Notes: generated from the sequence alone by a model not told the origin. A stretch of 64,000 nt of DNA from DYMC01 sp035406705 (GCA_964426675.1 CAYRRM010000011.1:12049-76048), one strand, 5' to 3'. Counted from the first letter of the stretch, positions 46,089-56,156 are shown. Numbers and translations are program-made.

Positions 46089-46946
46089 ATGTGGAATTAT
46101 AATGAAAAAGTAATGGAGCATTTTTTGCATCCGAGAAATGTTGGGGAGATAGAAAATCCAGATGCTGTTGGTGAAGTGGGTAATATTACCTGTGGTGATG
46201 CGTTAAGATTAACTTTGAAGATAGATAGGGAAAGTGAAAGAATTTTAGATGCGAAATTTCAAACGTTTGGTTGTGCAAGTGCAATTGCGTCATCTTCCGT
46301 TTTGACAGAGATTATAAAGGGAAAAAAGCTTGATGAAGTATCAAAAATCACGAATAAAGATATTGTTAATGTTTTGGGGGAGCTTCCTGAGGAAAAGATG
46401 CATTGTTCGGTAATGGGTATGGAAGCATTGCAGGCGGCAATAGCAAATTACCGAGGGGAAAATCTTTCAAAGCATGAAGAGGAAGAGGAAGAGGGGCGTC
46501 TTGTATGTAAGTGTTTTGGTGTAACTGATTCAAAAATACGTAAAGTAGCTCTTCAAAACAGGCTTCATACAGTTGAACAGATAACTAATTATACAAAAGC
46601 TGGTGGGGCATGTGGGGCGTGTATAGATGAGATTCAAGAAATTCTTGACGAACTTTGGAAAGAAAAACCGTGTTCAAAAGATGAAAACAAAACAGGTTTT
46701 AAATGTATGACAGTTGTTCAGAAAATTATGAGGATTCAAGAAGTTCTTGATAAAGAGGTAAAGCCTCTTCTTCAAAATGATGGAGGTAGTGTTGAGCTTG
46801 TTGATATTCAGGACATGAAAGTTATTGTTCGGATGCAGGGGCGTTGTTCTTCATGTCCTGTTTCACACGTCACACTGAAAAATACTATTGAAGCTAAATT
46901 GCGTGAATTTGTTTGTCCAGAAATAACAGTAGAGGAAGCAAAATGA
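46089..46946 (+). CDS. nifU: NifU-type iron-sulfur scaffold protein
   Basis: 285 residues, the full three-domain form. IscU-like domain about 1-125 (EHFLHPRNVGEIENPDAVGE, ITCGDALRL, FGCASAIASSS), central BFD-like [2Fe-2S] domain about 137-190 (VCKCFG, GGACGACIDEI) and C-terminal NifU domain about 205-280 with Cys 253 and 256 (GRCSSCPV). It builds and transfers iron-sulfur clusters. The stop overlaps the nifS start (ATGA). No nitrogenase genes are present, so as in some epsilonproteobacteria the pair may serve general cluster assembly, for example for LipA, AmrS and the QueG-like proteins nearby. Confidence 0.93.
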   Translation: MWNYNEKVMEHFLHPRNVGEIENPDAVGEVGNITCGDALRLTLKIDRESERILDAKFQTFGCASAIASSSVLTEIIKGKKLDEVSKITNKDIVNVLGELPEEKMHCSVMGMEALQAAIANYRGENLSKHEEEEEEGRLVCKCFGVTDSKIRKVALQNRLHTVEQITNYTKAGGACGACIDEIQEILDELWKEKPCSKDENKTGFKCMTVVQKIMRIQEVLDKEVKPLLQNDGGSVELVDIQDMKVIVRMQGRCSSCPVSHVTLKNTIEAKLREFVCPEITVEEAK

Positions 46947-48133
46947 AGGTAATTGATAGAATAATTTATTGCGATAATAACGCTACTACGAGAATTGCAC
47001 CGGAAGTTTTTGAAGGTATGAAACCATTTCTCACCGAATTTTATGGTAATCCGTCAAGTATCCATAATTTTGGTGGGCAGGTTCAGAAAGCTATTGATGA
47101 GGCAAGGGCGTCTGTAGCTGAACTTCTGGGTGCTCAAGAAAGCGAAATAGTTTTTACAAGCGGAGGGACAGAGAGCGATAATGCTGCCATTTTTAGTGCT
47201 GTTAGGGTTAAGGAACCGAGGAAAAAAGTTCTCATAAGTAAACTTGAGCATCCTGCTGTTTTAAATCTGGGAAAGGAACTTTTCAGGAGAGGGTATAACG
47301 TGCTGGAAATACCTGTTGATAATTCTGGAAGAGTAGATATGGATTTTATTGAAGATAATGTTGATTCAGATACAGCACTTGTCTCTGTTATGTGGGCAAA
47401 TAATGAGATAGGTAACATTTATCCTGTTGACGAAATATCCCGGATAGCCCATTCGCAAGGGGCGCTTTTTCATACTGATGCAGTTCAAGCAGTAGGGAAA
47501 GTTCCAATAGATTTATCACGGATGACAATAGATACACTTGCCCTTTCAGGGCATAAACTTCACGCGCCAAAAGGAGTTGGAGTGCTTTATATAAAGCGCG
47601 GTGTAAGATTTAAGCCATATCTTATTGGCGGACATCAGGAAAGGGGGCGTCGCGCTGGTACTGAAAATGTAGCTTCAATTGTAGGATTGGGAATTGCATG
47701 TAAACTTGCAATAAAAAATATGAAAGAAGAGAATACGCGCGTAAAAGAATTACGAGATAAACTTGAGGATAGTTTGCTGTCATCTATTCAGTGTACCAGA
47801 TTAAATGGAGATAAGGAAAATAGAATTCCTAATACAACGAATATAAGTTTTGAATATATAGAAGGAGAAGCAATACTATTGATGATGAATCAAATGGGAA
47901 TTTGCGCATCAAGTGGTAGTGCATGCACAAGTGGTAGTCTTGAGCCATCGCACGTTTTACGTGCAATAGGTGTTCCATACACAGCCGCTCATGGTTCCGT
48001 GCGTTTCAGCTTATCAGTTTATAATACAGCGGATGAGATAGATTTTATAATTGAAAAACTGCCTCCAATAATAGATATGTTGAGAGAGATTTCTCCTTAC
48101 TGGAGAAAACGACACCATTTACAGAAGGTATAA
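46943..48133 (+). CDS. nifS: Cysteine desulfurase NifS
   Basis: The frame is open upstream, but the ATG at 46943 overlaps the nifU stop and has AGAGGA before it, giving 396 residues. PLP enzyme: YCDNNATTRIAPEV, TSGGTESDNAAI, the Schiff-base Lys 205 (LSGHKLHAPKG), HQERGRRAGTENV and the active-site Cys 328 (SSGSACTSGSLEPSHVL). It takes sulfur from cysteine and passes it to NifU. The Cys-loop sequence is of the NifS/IscS group and not SufS. Confidence 0.94.
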   Translation: MKVIDRIIYCDNNATTRIAPEVFEGMKPFLTEFYGNPSSIHNFGGQVQKAIDEARASVAELLGAQESEIVFTSGGTESDNAAIFSAVRVKEPRKKVLISKLEHPAVLNLGKELFRRGYNVLEIPVDNSGRVDMDFIEDNVDSDTALVSVMWANNEIGNIYPVDEISRIAHSQGALFHTDAVQAVGKVPIDLSRMTIDTLALSGHKLHAPKGVGVLYIKRGVRFKPYLIGGHQERGRRAGTENVASIVGLGIACKLAIKNMKEENTRVKELRDKLEDSLLSSIQCTRLNGDKENRIPNTTNISFEYIEGEAILLMMNQMGICASSGSACTSGSLEPSHVLRAIGVPYTAAHGSVRFSLSVYNTADEIDFIIEKLPPIIDMLREISPYWRKRHHLQKV

Positions 48134-48161
48134 AAAAGCTTACTTAAACAATTCAAGGTCT

Positions 48162-49763
48162 TTAAAGTTTCTTCAGGTCAGTGGTGTTACTCTGAGAAGC
48201 AGGAATTTTTATTATAAAAGTTGTTCCCTGCCCAAGAGTACTCTTTACCTCAATGTTTCCATTATATTTTTTTACAGTTTCCATGCATGAATGTAATCCA
48301 TAACCTCTTGAATGGCGAGATTTTTCTTTTGTAGAGAAGCCGAATTTAAACATTTTCGGAAGGTTTTCCGGTGCTATACCAGGGCCATTATCTATTACTT
48401 CAGATATTACAAAAGTTTTTCCTTCGATATTCTCTTTTTTCAGAGTGATTTTTATGCGTTTTTCTTTTAATGCATTTTCCGCTTCCATAGCTTCGACAGC
48501 GTTTTTGATAAGGTTTATATAGACCTGTGTCATCATCGAACTATCGATTAATATTTCAGGTGTATCAGGGGTAATTTCGGTTTCAAGGAAAACAGCTTTT
48601 TTATTAAAAGTTTCTTCGAAAATTTTCACTGAAGATTCTATAACAGGTGCAAGAGATGTGATATTTTCCGTACCAAGTTCTCCAACAAACTTTTGTTGTA
48701 ATTCGATGATTTCACTTATGTGATTGAGTTTATTTGAAAGGGATGATGCAAGCTTAGCATTTTCTTCACTTCGTTTTGCAATATGTCCGACAAGTTCGGA
48801 GATAATATCAAAATATTGAGAACCACCAGGGTCTTTTGTAAGAAATTCCTTAATATCCCCTGTATTCACGTGTTTCTTTAATTCCGGAATGAGTTCATTC
48901 GTTATTAATGACTCTGGACTATCCGCGTTTAATATTTTATTTTTTTCCTTCAGTTCGGCTACATTTAATTTTGCTACTGTTACAGCATTTCCTATATTAT
49001 GAATAATTCCAGCAGACACCTGAAGCATTCCTTCTTCCTTTGCTTCTTGAAGATTTTTTTCAAATTCTCTTCTTTGTCTAAAAATTCTAATTCCATTAAG
49101 GCTCATTGCGGCAATTTCACAGAGGCGTGCGAGAAATATAGCATCATTTTCATCTATAATATGAGTATCAAAATCATCTCCAGAAACTACTATTACAGCG
49201 GCAGAAACGGTATTATTACAATATATTGGAGCTATTACAGTTCTCTTTGCAATTTTGAAAAATGTTTTCTGGAAAAAATTTTCAGGAGCATCTTCTTGTT
49301 TTTTGATAAAATAATATCCATTTTCTTTGCATAATTCCTTTAATCTTGAAACAGAAAAGGGAATTTTTATATCTCTTATAAACTGAGTATGAAACTTTGG
49401 ATGGGCAAGTAATTGCTGTTCTACCTGATTTGGAACGTCTTTTAAAGGAGGGAAAGTCCCCGAAACAGAGCATCCTACAAATTCATCATTTCCCGCCGAG
49501 ATAAAGACAGCAGACCCTATTCCCCCAAGAGAACGTTGGGCATATTCTCCAAAATGGGCAAGAAAAGATTCATCGCTAGTATCGGAATTAATGGCTTTTT
49601 CTGACAGTTCCAGTATTGCTGCTGTCCCTTTTCGTTCACGTTTTATAGCTTTATCTTTTTCGTATAATTTTCTTTCAGCAATGATTTTTTTTGTGTGTAG
49701 ATAGATCAGAGCTCCTGCCATGGAAACAATAGCTGTTAATAATAATATTAATGTTATTTGCAA
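48162..49763 (-). CDS. Membrane-anchored sensor histidine kinase with GAF-like domain
   Basis: 533 residues. N-terminal membrane helix (about 3-23), a GAF-like sensor (about 55-220), a coiled-coil, a H-box of the HNIGN type (AGIIHNIGNAVTVAKLN) and HATPase (YINLIKNAVEAMEAEN, VIDNGPGIAPENL, FGFSTKEKSRHSRGYGLHSC). The HNIGN group often lacks a normal HisKA dimer and occurs in one-helix sensors. No receiver is attached; the standalone receiver at 55220 is 5.5 kb away. It is the last gene of the purL-lipA operon and overlaps lipA by 10 bases. Confidence 0.88.
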   Translation of the reverse strand: MQITLILLLTAIVSMAGALIYLHTKKIIAERKLYEKDKAIKRERKGTAAILELSEKAINSDTSDESFLAHFGEYAQRSLGGIGSAVFISAGNDEFVGCSVSGTFPPLKDVPNQVEQQLLAHPKFHTQFIRDIKIPFSVSRLKELCKENGYYFIKKQEDAPENFFQKTFFKIAKRTVIAPIYCNNTVSAAVIVVSGDDFDTHIIDENDAIFLARLCEIAAMSLNGIRIFRQRREFEKNLQEAKEEGMLQVSAGIIHNIGNAVTVAKLNVAELKEKNKILNADSPESLITNELIPELKKHVNTGDIKEFLTKDPGGSQYFDIISELVGHIAKRSEENAKLASSLSNKLNHISEIIELQQKFVGELGTENITSLAPVIESSVKIFEETFNKKAVFLETEITPDTPEILIDSSMMTQVYINLIKNAVEAMEAENALKEKRIKITLKKENIEGKTFVISEVIDNGPGIAPENLPKMFKFGFSTKEKSRHSRGYGLHSCMETVKKYNGNIEVKSTLGQGTTFIIKIPASQSNTTDLKKL

Positions 49764-50644
49764 TTTTGTTCCTCCGCCATATATGAACTTCTAACCAGCG
49801 GTCCACTCCAAACACTCATAAAATTTAACTCAATTGCGAATTTTTTCCAGTATTTAAATTTATCTGGCTCTATAAATTTTGAAATTTTGATATTATTTGC
49901 GCCTGGACGAAGGTATTGTCCAATGGTAAGCATTGTTGCTCCATTTTTGCGAATATCGCAAATAGTTTCGGCGATTTCACAATCTTCTTCTCCAAGTCCC
50001 AGCATTATACCGGATTTGACTTTTATTTTTCCTTTTGAGATGGAAAAAGTATCAGATAATACTTTTAAAGATCGGTCGTAATCTGCCGAACTTCTTATAA
50101 TGGGAGTGAGGCGCCTTACTGTTTCAAGGTTATGGTTTAATATATCTGGCTCTGCATCGAGTACTATTTTTAGCGCGTCTGTATTTCCTTTGAAATCTGG
50201 TATTAGTAATTCTACTTTTACATCGGGTGACTTTTTTTTAATTGCAAGAGTTGTTTTTGCGAAAATCGCAGCCCCTCCATCTGGTAAATCATCTCTTGTA
50301 ACGCTTGTTATTACTACGTGTCTAAGGTTGAGTTCCATTACAGCCTCTGCGATTTTTTCAGCTTCTGATGGATTTGGCGGTGGTGGTTTTTTGCTATGTT
50401 TAACAGCGCAAAAGAGGCAATTTCTAGTGCATTGATCTCCAAGAATCATAAAAGTTGCTGTTCCACGACACCAACATTCTCCAAGATTAGGGCATTTTGC
50501 GCTTGAGCATACTGTATGAAGTCCTTTACTTTTAATGATATTAAATACTTTTTCCTTTTCGCCTCCGGCGGAAAATTTTACCCTTATCCATTCGGGAATT
50601 CGTTGTTTTTTATTTTTTTCCATAGATAAAAAGTCAAACGCCAT
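49754..50644 (-). CDS. lipA: Lipoyl synthase LipA
   Basis: 296 residues. Auxiliary cluster Cys (VCSSAKCPNLGECW), radical SAM motif CTRNCLFCAV, then HVVITSVTRDDLPDGGA, LNHNLETVRRLTPIIR, KSGIMLGLGEED and the terminal Arg-Ser-Ser (LVRSSYMAEE) used by the auxiliary cluster. It inserts sulfur at C6 and C8 of octanoyl groups on carrier proteins. LipB is not in the window. It overlaps the purL stop by 11 bases and carries palindromes at 49948 and 50258. Confidence 0.94.
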   Translation of the reverse strand: MAFDFLSMEKNKKQRIPEWIRVKFSAGGEKEKVFNIIKSKGLHTVCSSAKCPNLGECWCRGTATFMILGDQCTRNCLFCAVKHSKKPPPPNPSEAEKIAEAVMELNLRHVVITSVTRDDLPDGGAAIFAKTTLAIKKKSPDVKVELLIPDFKGNTDALKIVLDAEPDILNHNLETVRRLTPIIRSSADYDRSLKVLSDTFSISKGKIKVKSGIMLGLGEEDCEIAETICDIRKNGATMLTIGQYLRPGANNIKISKFIEPDKFKYWKKFAIELNFMSVWSGPLVRSSYMAEEQNCK

Positions 50645-53600
50645 TAAGTGGAGTTTTGTAATTTTCTATTAATTTTTCGAGTTCTGAACTGAAGTTAATT
50701 TTAAATTTTTTACTTTTTATAGAAATTTCGTTTTTGTCTGTTATAATCCCGATTACGGCAAAAGGGATTCCATTTAAAATATTTTTTATTTTTTTCAAAT
50801 TTTTTTCCGGGAATGTTGCTATAAATCTTGAATTTGATTCTGAAAATAAGAGCTCAGCAGGATTTTTGACTTCACCCGGGATTTTATCAAGGTCTATATC
50901 CATGCCGAGTCTGCCGGCAATTGCGATTTTCGCAAATCCAACAGAGAGTCCTCCAAGTGCAGGAGCGTGTAGAGAATGGAGTAATTCGTTTTGAGTGAGC
51001 AGTGTAATTTTTTTATAGATTTTCATTGCGAGTTTCGCATCAACTTTTGGAACATTATTCCCGATTTGTCCTTTCATTGATAGGTATTCGCTTGCTCCCA
51101 GTTCTGCTTTTGTAATACCGATTACACAAAGCATATCCCCTGCGAATTTCGCAGATAGGTCCAGGGCTTTTGAAATATCATCTATTCTCGATATTGCGCT
51201 GAATAAAAGAGAAGGGAGAATGGATATCTTTTTTCCTCCGCGTGTACTGTCATTTTTCATACTGTCTTTGCCTGAAATACATGGGACACCGAAAATTTTT
51301 GTATATTTATAAAGAGCTTGATTTGCCCGGACAAGCTGGGCTAATTTGTATTCACCGTCGGGAGTTTTTTCACTTTGAACAGGGTCTGGCCAGCAAAAAT
51401 TATCAAGTCCAGCGATATGATTAATATTTCCTCCAGCGGATAAAATTCTCCTCACGGCAAGGTCGATTACCGAGGCTGTCATATGATAAGTGTCAATAAG
51501 GCTATACCGGGGAAGTATTGCTGAGGAAAGCACAATGCCTTCTTTTTCGAGGGCTTTTAGAGTTATGACGGTAGCGTCTGATAGGACGTCTCTTTTGACG
51601 CCACAGAATGGCTTGATTATACTTATACCTTTTACTTCGTGGTCATATTGTCTGGCTTTATATTCATTTGAGCATATATTTAATCTTGAGAGAATATTTT
51701 CAAAGTCGTTTTTAAGTTCTGTAGAAGAAGATTTTATTTTGATTTCCGGGAATTTTGGTGGAGTCCATTTTGCCTTTAATTTCATTCGAGGTAATCCATT
51801 ATGCATAAAGTTAAGGTCAAGGTATGCTACAGTTTTTTTTCCGTATTTTATGTGAAATTTTCCTGTATTTGTGAATTTCCCGAGAACAGTTGCTTCAACG
51901 TCTCTTTTTTTTGCCAGATTCAGGAATTTTTTTATATTGTTTTTGGGGACGGCGAAACTCATTCTTTCCTGAGCTTCTGATAGTAAAATTTCCCATGGAG
52001 CGAGTCCGTGATATTTAAGAGGTGCCTTTGATAGATCCATTTCACAACCGCCGCATTGAGTTGCCATTTCGCCGATGCTTGAAGATAATCCTCCTGCACC
52101 ATTATCTGTTATGAACCTGTAAAGATTTTTATTTCTTGCTTCCAGTATGAAATCTGAAAGTTTTTTCTGTGTGATGGGGTCTCCTATTTGAACAGCCTGG
52201 GTTGGGCTTTCTGAGTGAAGTTCTTCGCTGGAGAATGTAGCTCCGTGTATACCGTCTTTTCCAATTCTTCCACCTGCCATTACTATGAGGTCGCCTGTTT
52301 TTATGCTTTTTTCATATCCTTTTACTTTAGCGATTTTTTTTGGTAGGTAACCTACTGTTCCGCAATATACAAGAGGTTTTCCAAGATACGACTGGTCAAA
52401 GTATTCCCAACCAATTGAATATGGTATTCCACTTTGATTTCCGCCGTCAATTACGCCCTTGTGAATACCATCGCGAAGTCTTCTTGGATGCAATAAACCT
52501 TCTGGAATTTCATTTTTTTGAGTAAAAGGAGAAGCAAGGCAATACCCCCATACATTAGATAGCAAATTTGCGCCTTGTCCTGTGCCGAGAGGGTCCCTGT
52601 TTACTCCAACAATCCCTGTAATTGCACCTCCGTAAGGATCGAGGGCAGATGGGCTGTTATGAGTTTCAACTTTATAAACAAGGTCAAAATCTCTGTTAAA
52701 TTCAATTACACCTGCATTGTCGTGAAATACTGAGACGAGCCATTTTTTATTTTTGGCAATTTCCTCTGTGCTTTTTTTTATAAAAGTTTTGAAACAGGAA
52801 ACTATCTTTATTTTTTTTCCTTTTTCGTCTGTATATTCGATTTCAGCGTCGAATATTTTGTGTTTGCAGTGTTCAGACCACGTTTGAGCGATGACTTCCA
52901 ATTCCACATCTGTTGCTTTAGAAGATAATCCGTATTTTTTTCTGTTTTTTGCGGTTCTGAAATAATTTCTGATGGATTTCATTTCTTCCAGAGAAAGAGC
53001 AAAAAGTCCTTTTCTGCTGATTTCCAATAATTCTTCATCAGAGACTTCGAGGTTATATTCTTTTACTTCTATTTTGTTGCTTATATTTACGCGAGGCAAA
53101 TTATGTGGAATGCCATCTTTTTCAATACTCTTTTTATCGAATATTGAAATAGTTTCTATAAGCTCATTTGCAATTAGATCTTTCGCAATCTTTTCTAATG
53201 TGTTATGGTTGAGTTTATTTGAGAAAAAAAGATATTCTGTGGAGCTAAAAACATCTTCATCATCGAGTAGTTTCCTTCCTAATATATCTGAAATTGCTTC
53301 TTTAGCGGTTTTCCCTATATTATCGGTTACTCCGGGTCTAAATCCTATTCTTATAACTGCGTTTGCGTTTTTGCAATCGTTCTGGTTTACGCGCCATTCT
53401 TCTGTTACGGGATTTGCGATTTCAGCAGCTATTTTTTTTGCATCTTCTTCAGATATTTTTGCATCTATGGTGAAGACTCTTCTTACTATTATATGACCTG
53501 TTTCTATGTTAAAATAATTTTTAGCTCCTGCAATGATAGCCTCAGCGCTTGGGTCTATCCACTTTTCTTTCATGCTTATTTCTATTCTATGCATAAATTC

Positions 53601-53654
53601 AGAATCTCCATTTGTTTTAAACTTAAATACTTTTAATTTATCAGTATAAGTCAT
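50634..53654 (-). CDS. purL: Phosphoribosylformylglycinamidine synthase, PurS-PurL fusion
   Basis: 1006 residues. An N-terminal PurS-like segment (about 21-95, MHRIEISMKEKWIDP) precedes the two AIR-synthase-type halves. Motifs: QTWSEHCKHKIF, ETHNSPSALDPYGGAITGI, GRIGKDGIHGATFSS, ITDNGAGGLSSSIGEMA and LHSLHAPALGGLSVGFAKIA. Length lies between small PurL (about 740) and the large form (about 1300), with no C-terminal glutaminase, so PurQ must be separate. The catalytic-region His of ETHNHP is Ser here (ETHNSP), a variant I believe occurs in this subgroup. The true start may be Met 21 (53594), which has GGAG 11 bases before it. Three palindromes: 50922, 51027 and 51141. Confidence 0.9.
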   Translation of the reverse strand: MTYTDKLKVFKFKTNGDSEFMHRIEISMKEKWIDPSAEAIIAGAKNYFNIETGHIIVRRVFTIDAKISEEDAKKIAAEIANPVTEEWRVNQNDCKNANAVIRIGFRPGVTDNIGKTAKEAISDILGRKLLDDEDVFSSTEYLFFSNKLNHNTLEKIAKDLIANELIETISIFDKKSIEKDGIPHNLPRVNISNKIEVKEYNLEVSDEELLEISRKGLFALSLEEMKSIRNYFRTAKNRKKYGLSSKATDVELEVIAQTWSEHCKHKIFDAEIEYTDEKGKKIKIVSCFKTFIKKSTEEIAKNKKWLVSVFHDNAGVIEFNRDFDLVYKVETHNSPSALDPYGGAITGIVGVNRDPLGTGQGANLLSNVWGYCLASPFTQKNEIPEGLLHPRRLRDGIHKGVIDGGNQSGIPYSIGWEYFDQSYLGKPLVYCGTVGYLPKKIAKVKGYEKSIKTGDLIVMAGGRIGKDGIHGATFSSEELHSESPTQAVQIGDPITQKKLSDFILEARNKNLYRFITDNGAGGLSSSIGEMATQCGGCEMDLSKAPLKYHGLAPWEILLSEAQERMSFAVPKNNIKKFLNLAKKRDVEATVLGKFTNTGKFHIKYGKKTVAYLDLNFMHNGLPRMKLKAKWTPPKFPEIKIKSSSTELKNDFENILSRLNICSNEYKARQYDHEVKGISIIKPFCGVKRDVLSDATVITLKALEKEGIVLSSAILPRYSLIDTYHMTASVIDLAVRRILSAGGNINHIAGLDNFCWPDPVQSEKTPDGEYKLAQLVRANQALYKYTKIFGVPCISGKDSMKNDSTRGGKKISILPSLLFSAISRIDDISKALDLSAKFAGDMLCVIGITKAELGASEYLSMKGQIGNNVPKVDAKLAMKIYKKITLLTQNELLHSLHAPALGGLSVGFAKIAIAGRLGMDIDLDKIPGEVKNPAELLFSESNSRFIATFPEKNLKKIKNILNGIPFAVIGIITDKNEISIKSKKFKINFSSELEKLIENYKTPLNGV

Positions 53655-53689
53655 TTTTTCATTATAAATAAATAAAAAAAAGAGGGAAA

Positions 53690-54175
53690 ATGAAAAATAA
53701 ATTAAATATTAGAGTTCTTGGAATTTTTATTGCTGGCATACTCTGGGGAGTAGTATTTTCTTATTTTTTACTTGGAATTTTAATAAAAAAAACGATAATT
53801 TTGGAGTATGAAACTAAGTTTGATAATGTTAATGAAGCTACTGAAGAGATAGTAAAAAAATGTGCTTTAACAAGAGAATGGATTCCAAAAGTTTCAGCGT
53901 GTTCACTACCGCAGCCTTCAGATAATAGCAAAATTAGTGTTATAACACTTTGTAATGCGAAAATCGCAAAGTCAATCGTTGATGATTATTCTTCCAGAAA
54001 ACTCGCATCTATTATACCATGTCAATTTGCAGTCTATACTAATAAAGATGGCAAAATTATCATATCAAGATTGAATTTTCGTTTAGTGGGATGGTTATTA
54101 GGGGGGAATTCAACACAAATGGCTGAAAAAGCAGTAAGAGAACAGAAAGAAATTCTTAGAGACATCCTGAAATAA
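53690..54175 (+). CDS. DUF302 domain protein with N-terminal membrane helix
   Basis: 161 residues. A membrane helix (about 9-33) is followed by a DUF302-like domain: TLCNAKIAKSIVDDYSSRKL, ASIIPCQFAVYTNKDGKIII and SRLNFRLVGWLLGGN. Proteins of this family are of unknown function; some bind metal or ligands. It is divergent from purL and lies 11 bases before miaA. Palindrome at 53956, encoding AKIA. Confidence 0.75.
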   Translation: MKNKLNIRVLGIFIAGILWGVVFSYFLLGILIKKTIILEYETKFDNVNEATEEIVKKCALTREWIPKVSACSLPQPSDNSKISVITLCNAKIAKSIVDDYSSRKLASIIPCQFAVYTNKDGKIIISRLNFRLVGWLLGGNSTQMAEKAVREQKEILRDILK

Positions 54176-54186
54176 CAGTATAAAAA

Positions 54187-55146
54187 ATGCCAGAAAATAA
54201 AAAAATTAAGGTTCTTTTTGTTATAGGACCTACCGCTTCAGGAAAAACGAAACTTGCCGTGCATCTCGCAAAAGAATTTGAAGGTGAAATTATCAGTGCA
54301 GATTCACGACAGGTTTATATTGGTATGGACATCGGAACAGGTAAAGATCTGGAAGAATATGGGGAAGTAAAGTATCATCTTATCGATGTAATTTCACCAG
54401 CAGAGGAATATAATCTGGCAAATTTTAGAAAAGATGCAATAAATGCAATAAGTGATATAAGCAGTAGAAATAAATTGCCAGTAATTTGTGGAGGTTCTGT
54501 TCTTTATATAGATTGTTTATTGTCGGAATATGAACTTCCAGGAATGGGATATGATAAAGAAGAAAGGAAAAAACTCAAAACGCTAACTAATGAAGAGTTA
54601 TTAAAGATTTTAGGAGAAAAATTATCTCCAGATGAGGCTCAGAATAAGAATAGAATCATCAGAAGAATTGAAAGAAAAAACTCAAGCGTTAAGGCTGAAC
54701 AATTTCCATTTATAATAAATCCTCTCATAATAGGTGTATTGCGAGAAAGGAGTGAAATTCATAAAAGAATAGAATTGAGATTAAAAAAACGTATCAATGA
54801 AGGAATGATTGAAGAAGTAAAAAGCTTGCATGAAAAAAATGGACTTAGCTGGGAGAAAATAGAGTTTTTCGGCCTTGAATACAAATATATTGCCCTATTT
54901 TTGCAGAAAAAAATGTCAAAAGATGAAATGTATCAAGTTTTACTGGCAAAAATTAGGAATCTTGCTCGAAAACAAGATGTATGGTTTAGAAAATTAGAGC
55001 GAAAAGGGCATAAAATATACTGGGTGAAAGACGGAGATGTAAAAATCGCAACAGATCTGGTAAAAAAATTCATTACAGGTTCAATTTTACCAGAACCGCA
55101 GATCAAGATTTCTGAAATAAACTATGGAAAAAAAATAAAAACTTGA
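54187..55146 (+). CDS. miaA: tRNA dimethylallyltransferase MiaA
   Basis: 319 residues. P-loop VIGPTASGKTKLAVHL, ISADSRQVYIGMDIGTGKD, YHLIDVISPAEEYNLANF, VICGGSVLYIDCLL and a C-terminal helical part (MIEEVKSLHEKNG, RNLARKQDVWFRKL). It adds a dimethylallyl group to A37 of tRNAs reading UNN codons. No MiaB in the window. Confidence 0.92.
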   Translation: MPENKKIKVLFVIGPTASGKTKLAVHLAKEFEGEIISADSRQVYIGMDIGTGKDLEEYGEVKYHLIDVISPAEEYNLANFRKDAINAISDISSRNKLPVICGGSVLYIDCLLSEYELPGMGYDKEERKKLKTLTNEELLKILGEKLSPDEAQNKNRIIRRIERKNSSVKAEQFPFIINPLIIGVLRERSEIHKRIELRLKKRINEGMIEEVKSLHEKNGLSWEKIEFFGLEYKYIALFLQKKMSKDEMYQVLLAKIRNLARKQDVWFRKLERKGHKIYWVKDGDVKIATDLVKKFITGSILPEPQIKISEINYGKKIKT

Positions 55147-55219
55147 CATAATACTATATGAATCTATATTCATATATATGACAGGAATTTTAACAGGTAA
55201 ATTTTTTTGCTAAAAGAAA

Positions 55220-55612
55220 ATGGAAGAAAAGAAAAAGAAAATATTGTTTGTGGATGATGATAAAGAACTTTGTGCTTTTTTCATACGTGCTCTTGGTATG
55301 GAAGGGTATGAAATTATTTGTGCTGACAACGGAGATGCTGCAATTGAAATACTTAAAAATTCGCAAGAATTAAATTTAGCAGTAATAGATTTTATGATGC
55401 CTTTTACAACAGGTTGGGAATTAGTAAACTACATCAGAGAAGAAAGCAAATTTAAAGAATTACCTATAATTATTTTTACTGGACTTCTTGTATCTGAGGA
55501 ACTACTCGATAAGGTCAAAAAAGATTGTTTTGCGATATTGCAAAAGGGCGATTTCGACCTTGAACAATTCAAAAAGATAGTAAAAGAGGCAATAAAATCC
55601 TGTGAAAAATGA
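55220..55612 (+). CDS. Single-domain response regulator
   Basis: 130 residues, a receiver only. Acidic pocket FVDDDKE, phospho-acceptor Asp in AVIDFMMPFTTGWE, Thr in IIIFTGLL and Lys in ILQKGDF. No output domain, so it probably works through protein-protein contacts or as a phosphorelay intermediate. The likely kinases in the window are at 48162-49763 and 26147-28174. Overlaps the next gene by 11 bases. Confidence 0.9.
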   Translation: MEEKKKKILFVDDDKELCAFFIRALGMEGYEIICADNGDAAIEILKNSQELNLAVIDFMMPFTTGWELVNYIREESKFKELPIIIFTGLLVSEELLDKVKKDCFAILQKGDFDLEQFKKIVKEAIKSCEK

Positions 55613-56156
55613 GCTATTTCCTTCATCTAATCTCGCATTAATTGTAATTGATTTACAGGAACGTCTTATAAATGCTATGAGGCCTGATGAGATTGCCTCG
55701 GTGATTTCAAAATGCGAAATTCTCGTGAATGCATCATTAAAACTTAATATACCTGTAATTTTTACTGAGCAATATCCGAAGGGACTTGGCCCTACTGTAG
55801 AAAATTTGAAGAAATATTTTACTGAACCGCCTATTGAAAAAACAACATTTTCCTGTTTTGGTTCTGCGAAATTCGCAAAAAAACTCGAAGAGATGAACAT
55901 AAAATCCCTTATAATCTGTGGTATAGAGACACATGTATGTGTTCAACAAACAAGTTTTGATGCTTTAGAACGTGGAATGAATATTTTTGTTCCAGCTGAT
56001 GCTACGTGTTCAAGGGATTCCCAGAATAAATCTATATCTTTAAACCTCATGCTTTACAAGGGAATAACTGTAACAAGTGTGGAATCGCTTTTATTTGCTA
56101 TTCTTCGTGATTCGATGCATCCATCTTTTAAGGAAATTTCAAGAATTTTAAAATAA
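55602..56156 (+). CDS. Isochorismatase-like hydrolase
   Basis: 184 residues, starting at a GTG inside the end of the receiver gene. Cysteine hydrolase motifs: ALIVIDLQERLINAM (catalytic Asp), Lys-containing EKTTFSCFGSAKFAKKL and IICGIETHVCVQQTSFDAL with the nucleophilic Cys and the usual cis-peptide G-I-E. Family members cleave isochorismate, nicotinamide or other amides; the substrate is not decidable. Palindrome at 55865 (AKFA). It is followed by tRNA-Glu. Confidence 0.85.
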   Translation: MKNELFPSSNLALIVIDLQERLINAMRPDEIASVISKCEILVNASLKLNIPVIFTEQYPKGLGPTVENLKKYFTEPPIEKTTFSCFGSAKFAKKLEEMNIKSLIICGIETHVCVQQTSFDALERGMNIFVPADATCSRDSQNKSISLNLMLYKGITVTSVESLLFAILRDSMHPSFKEISRILK

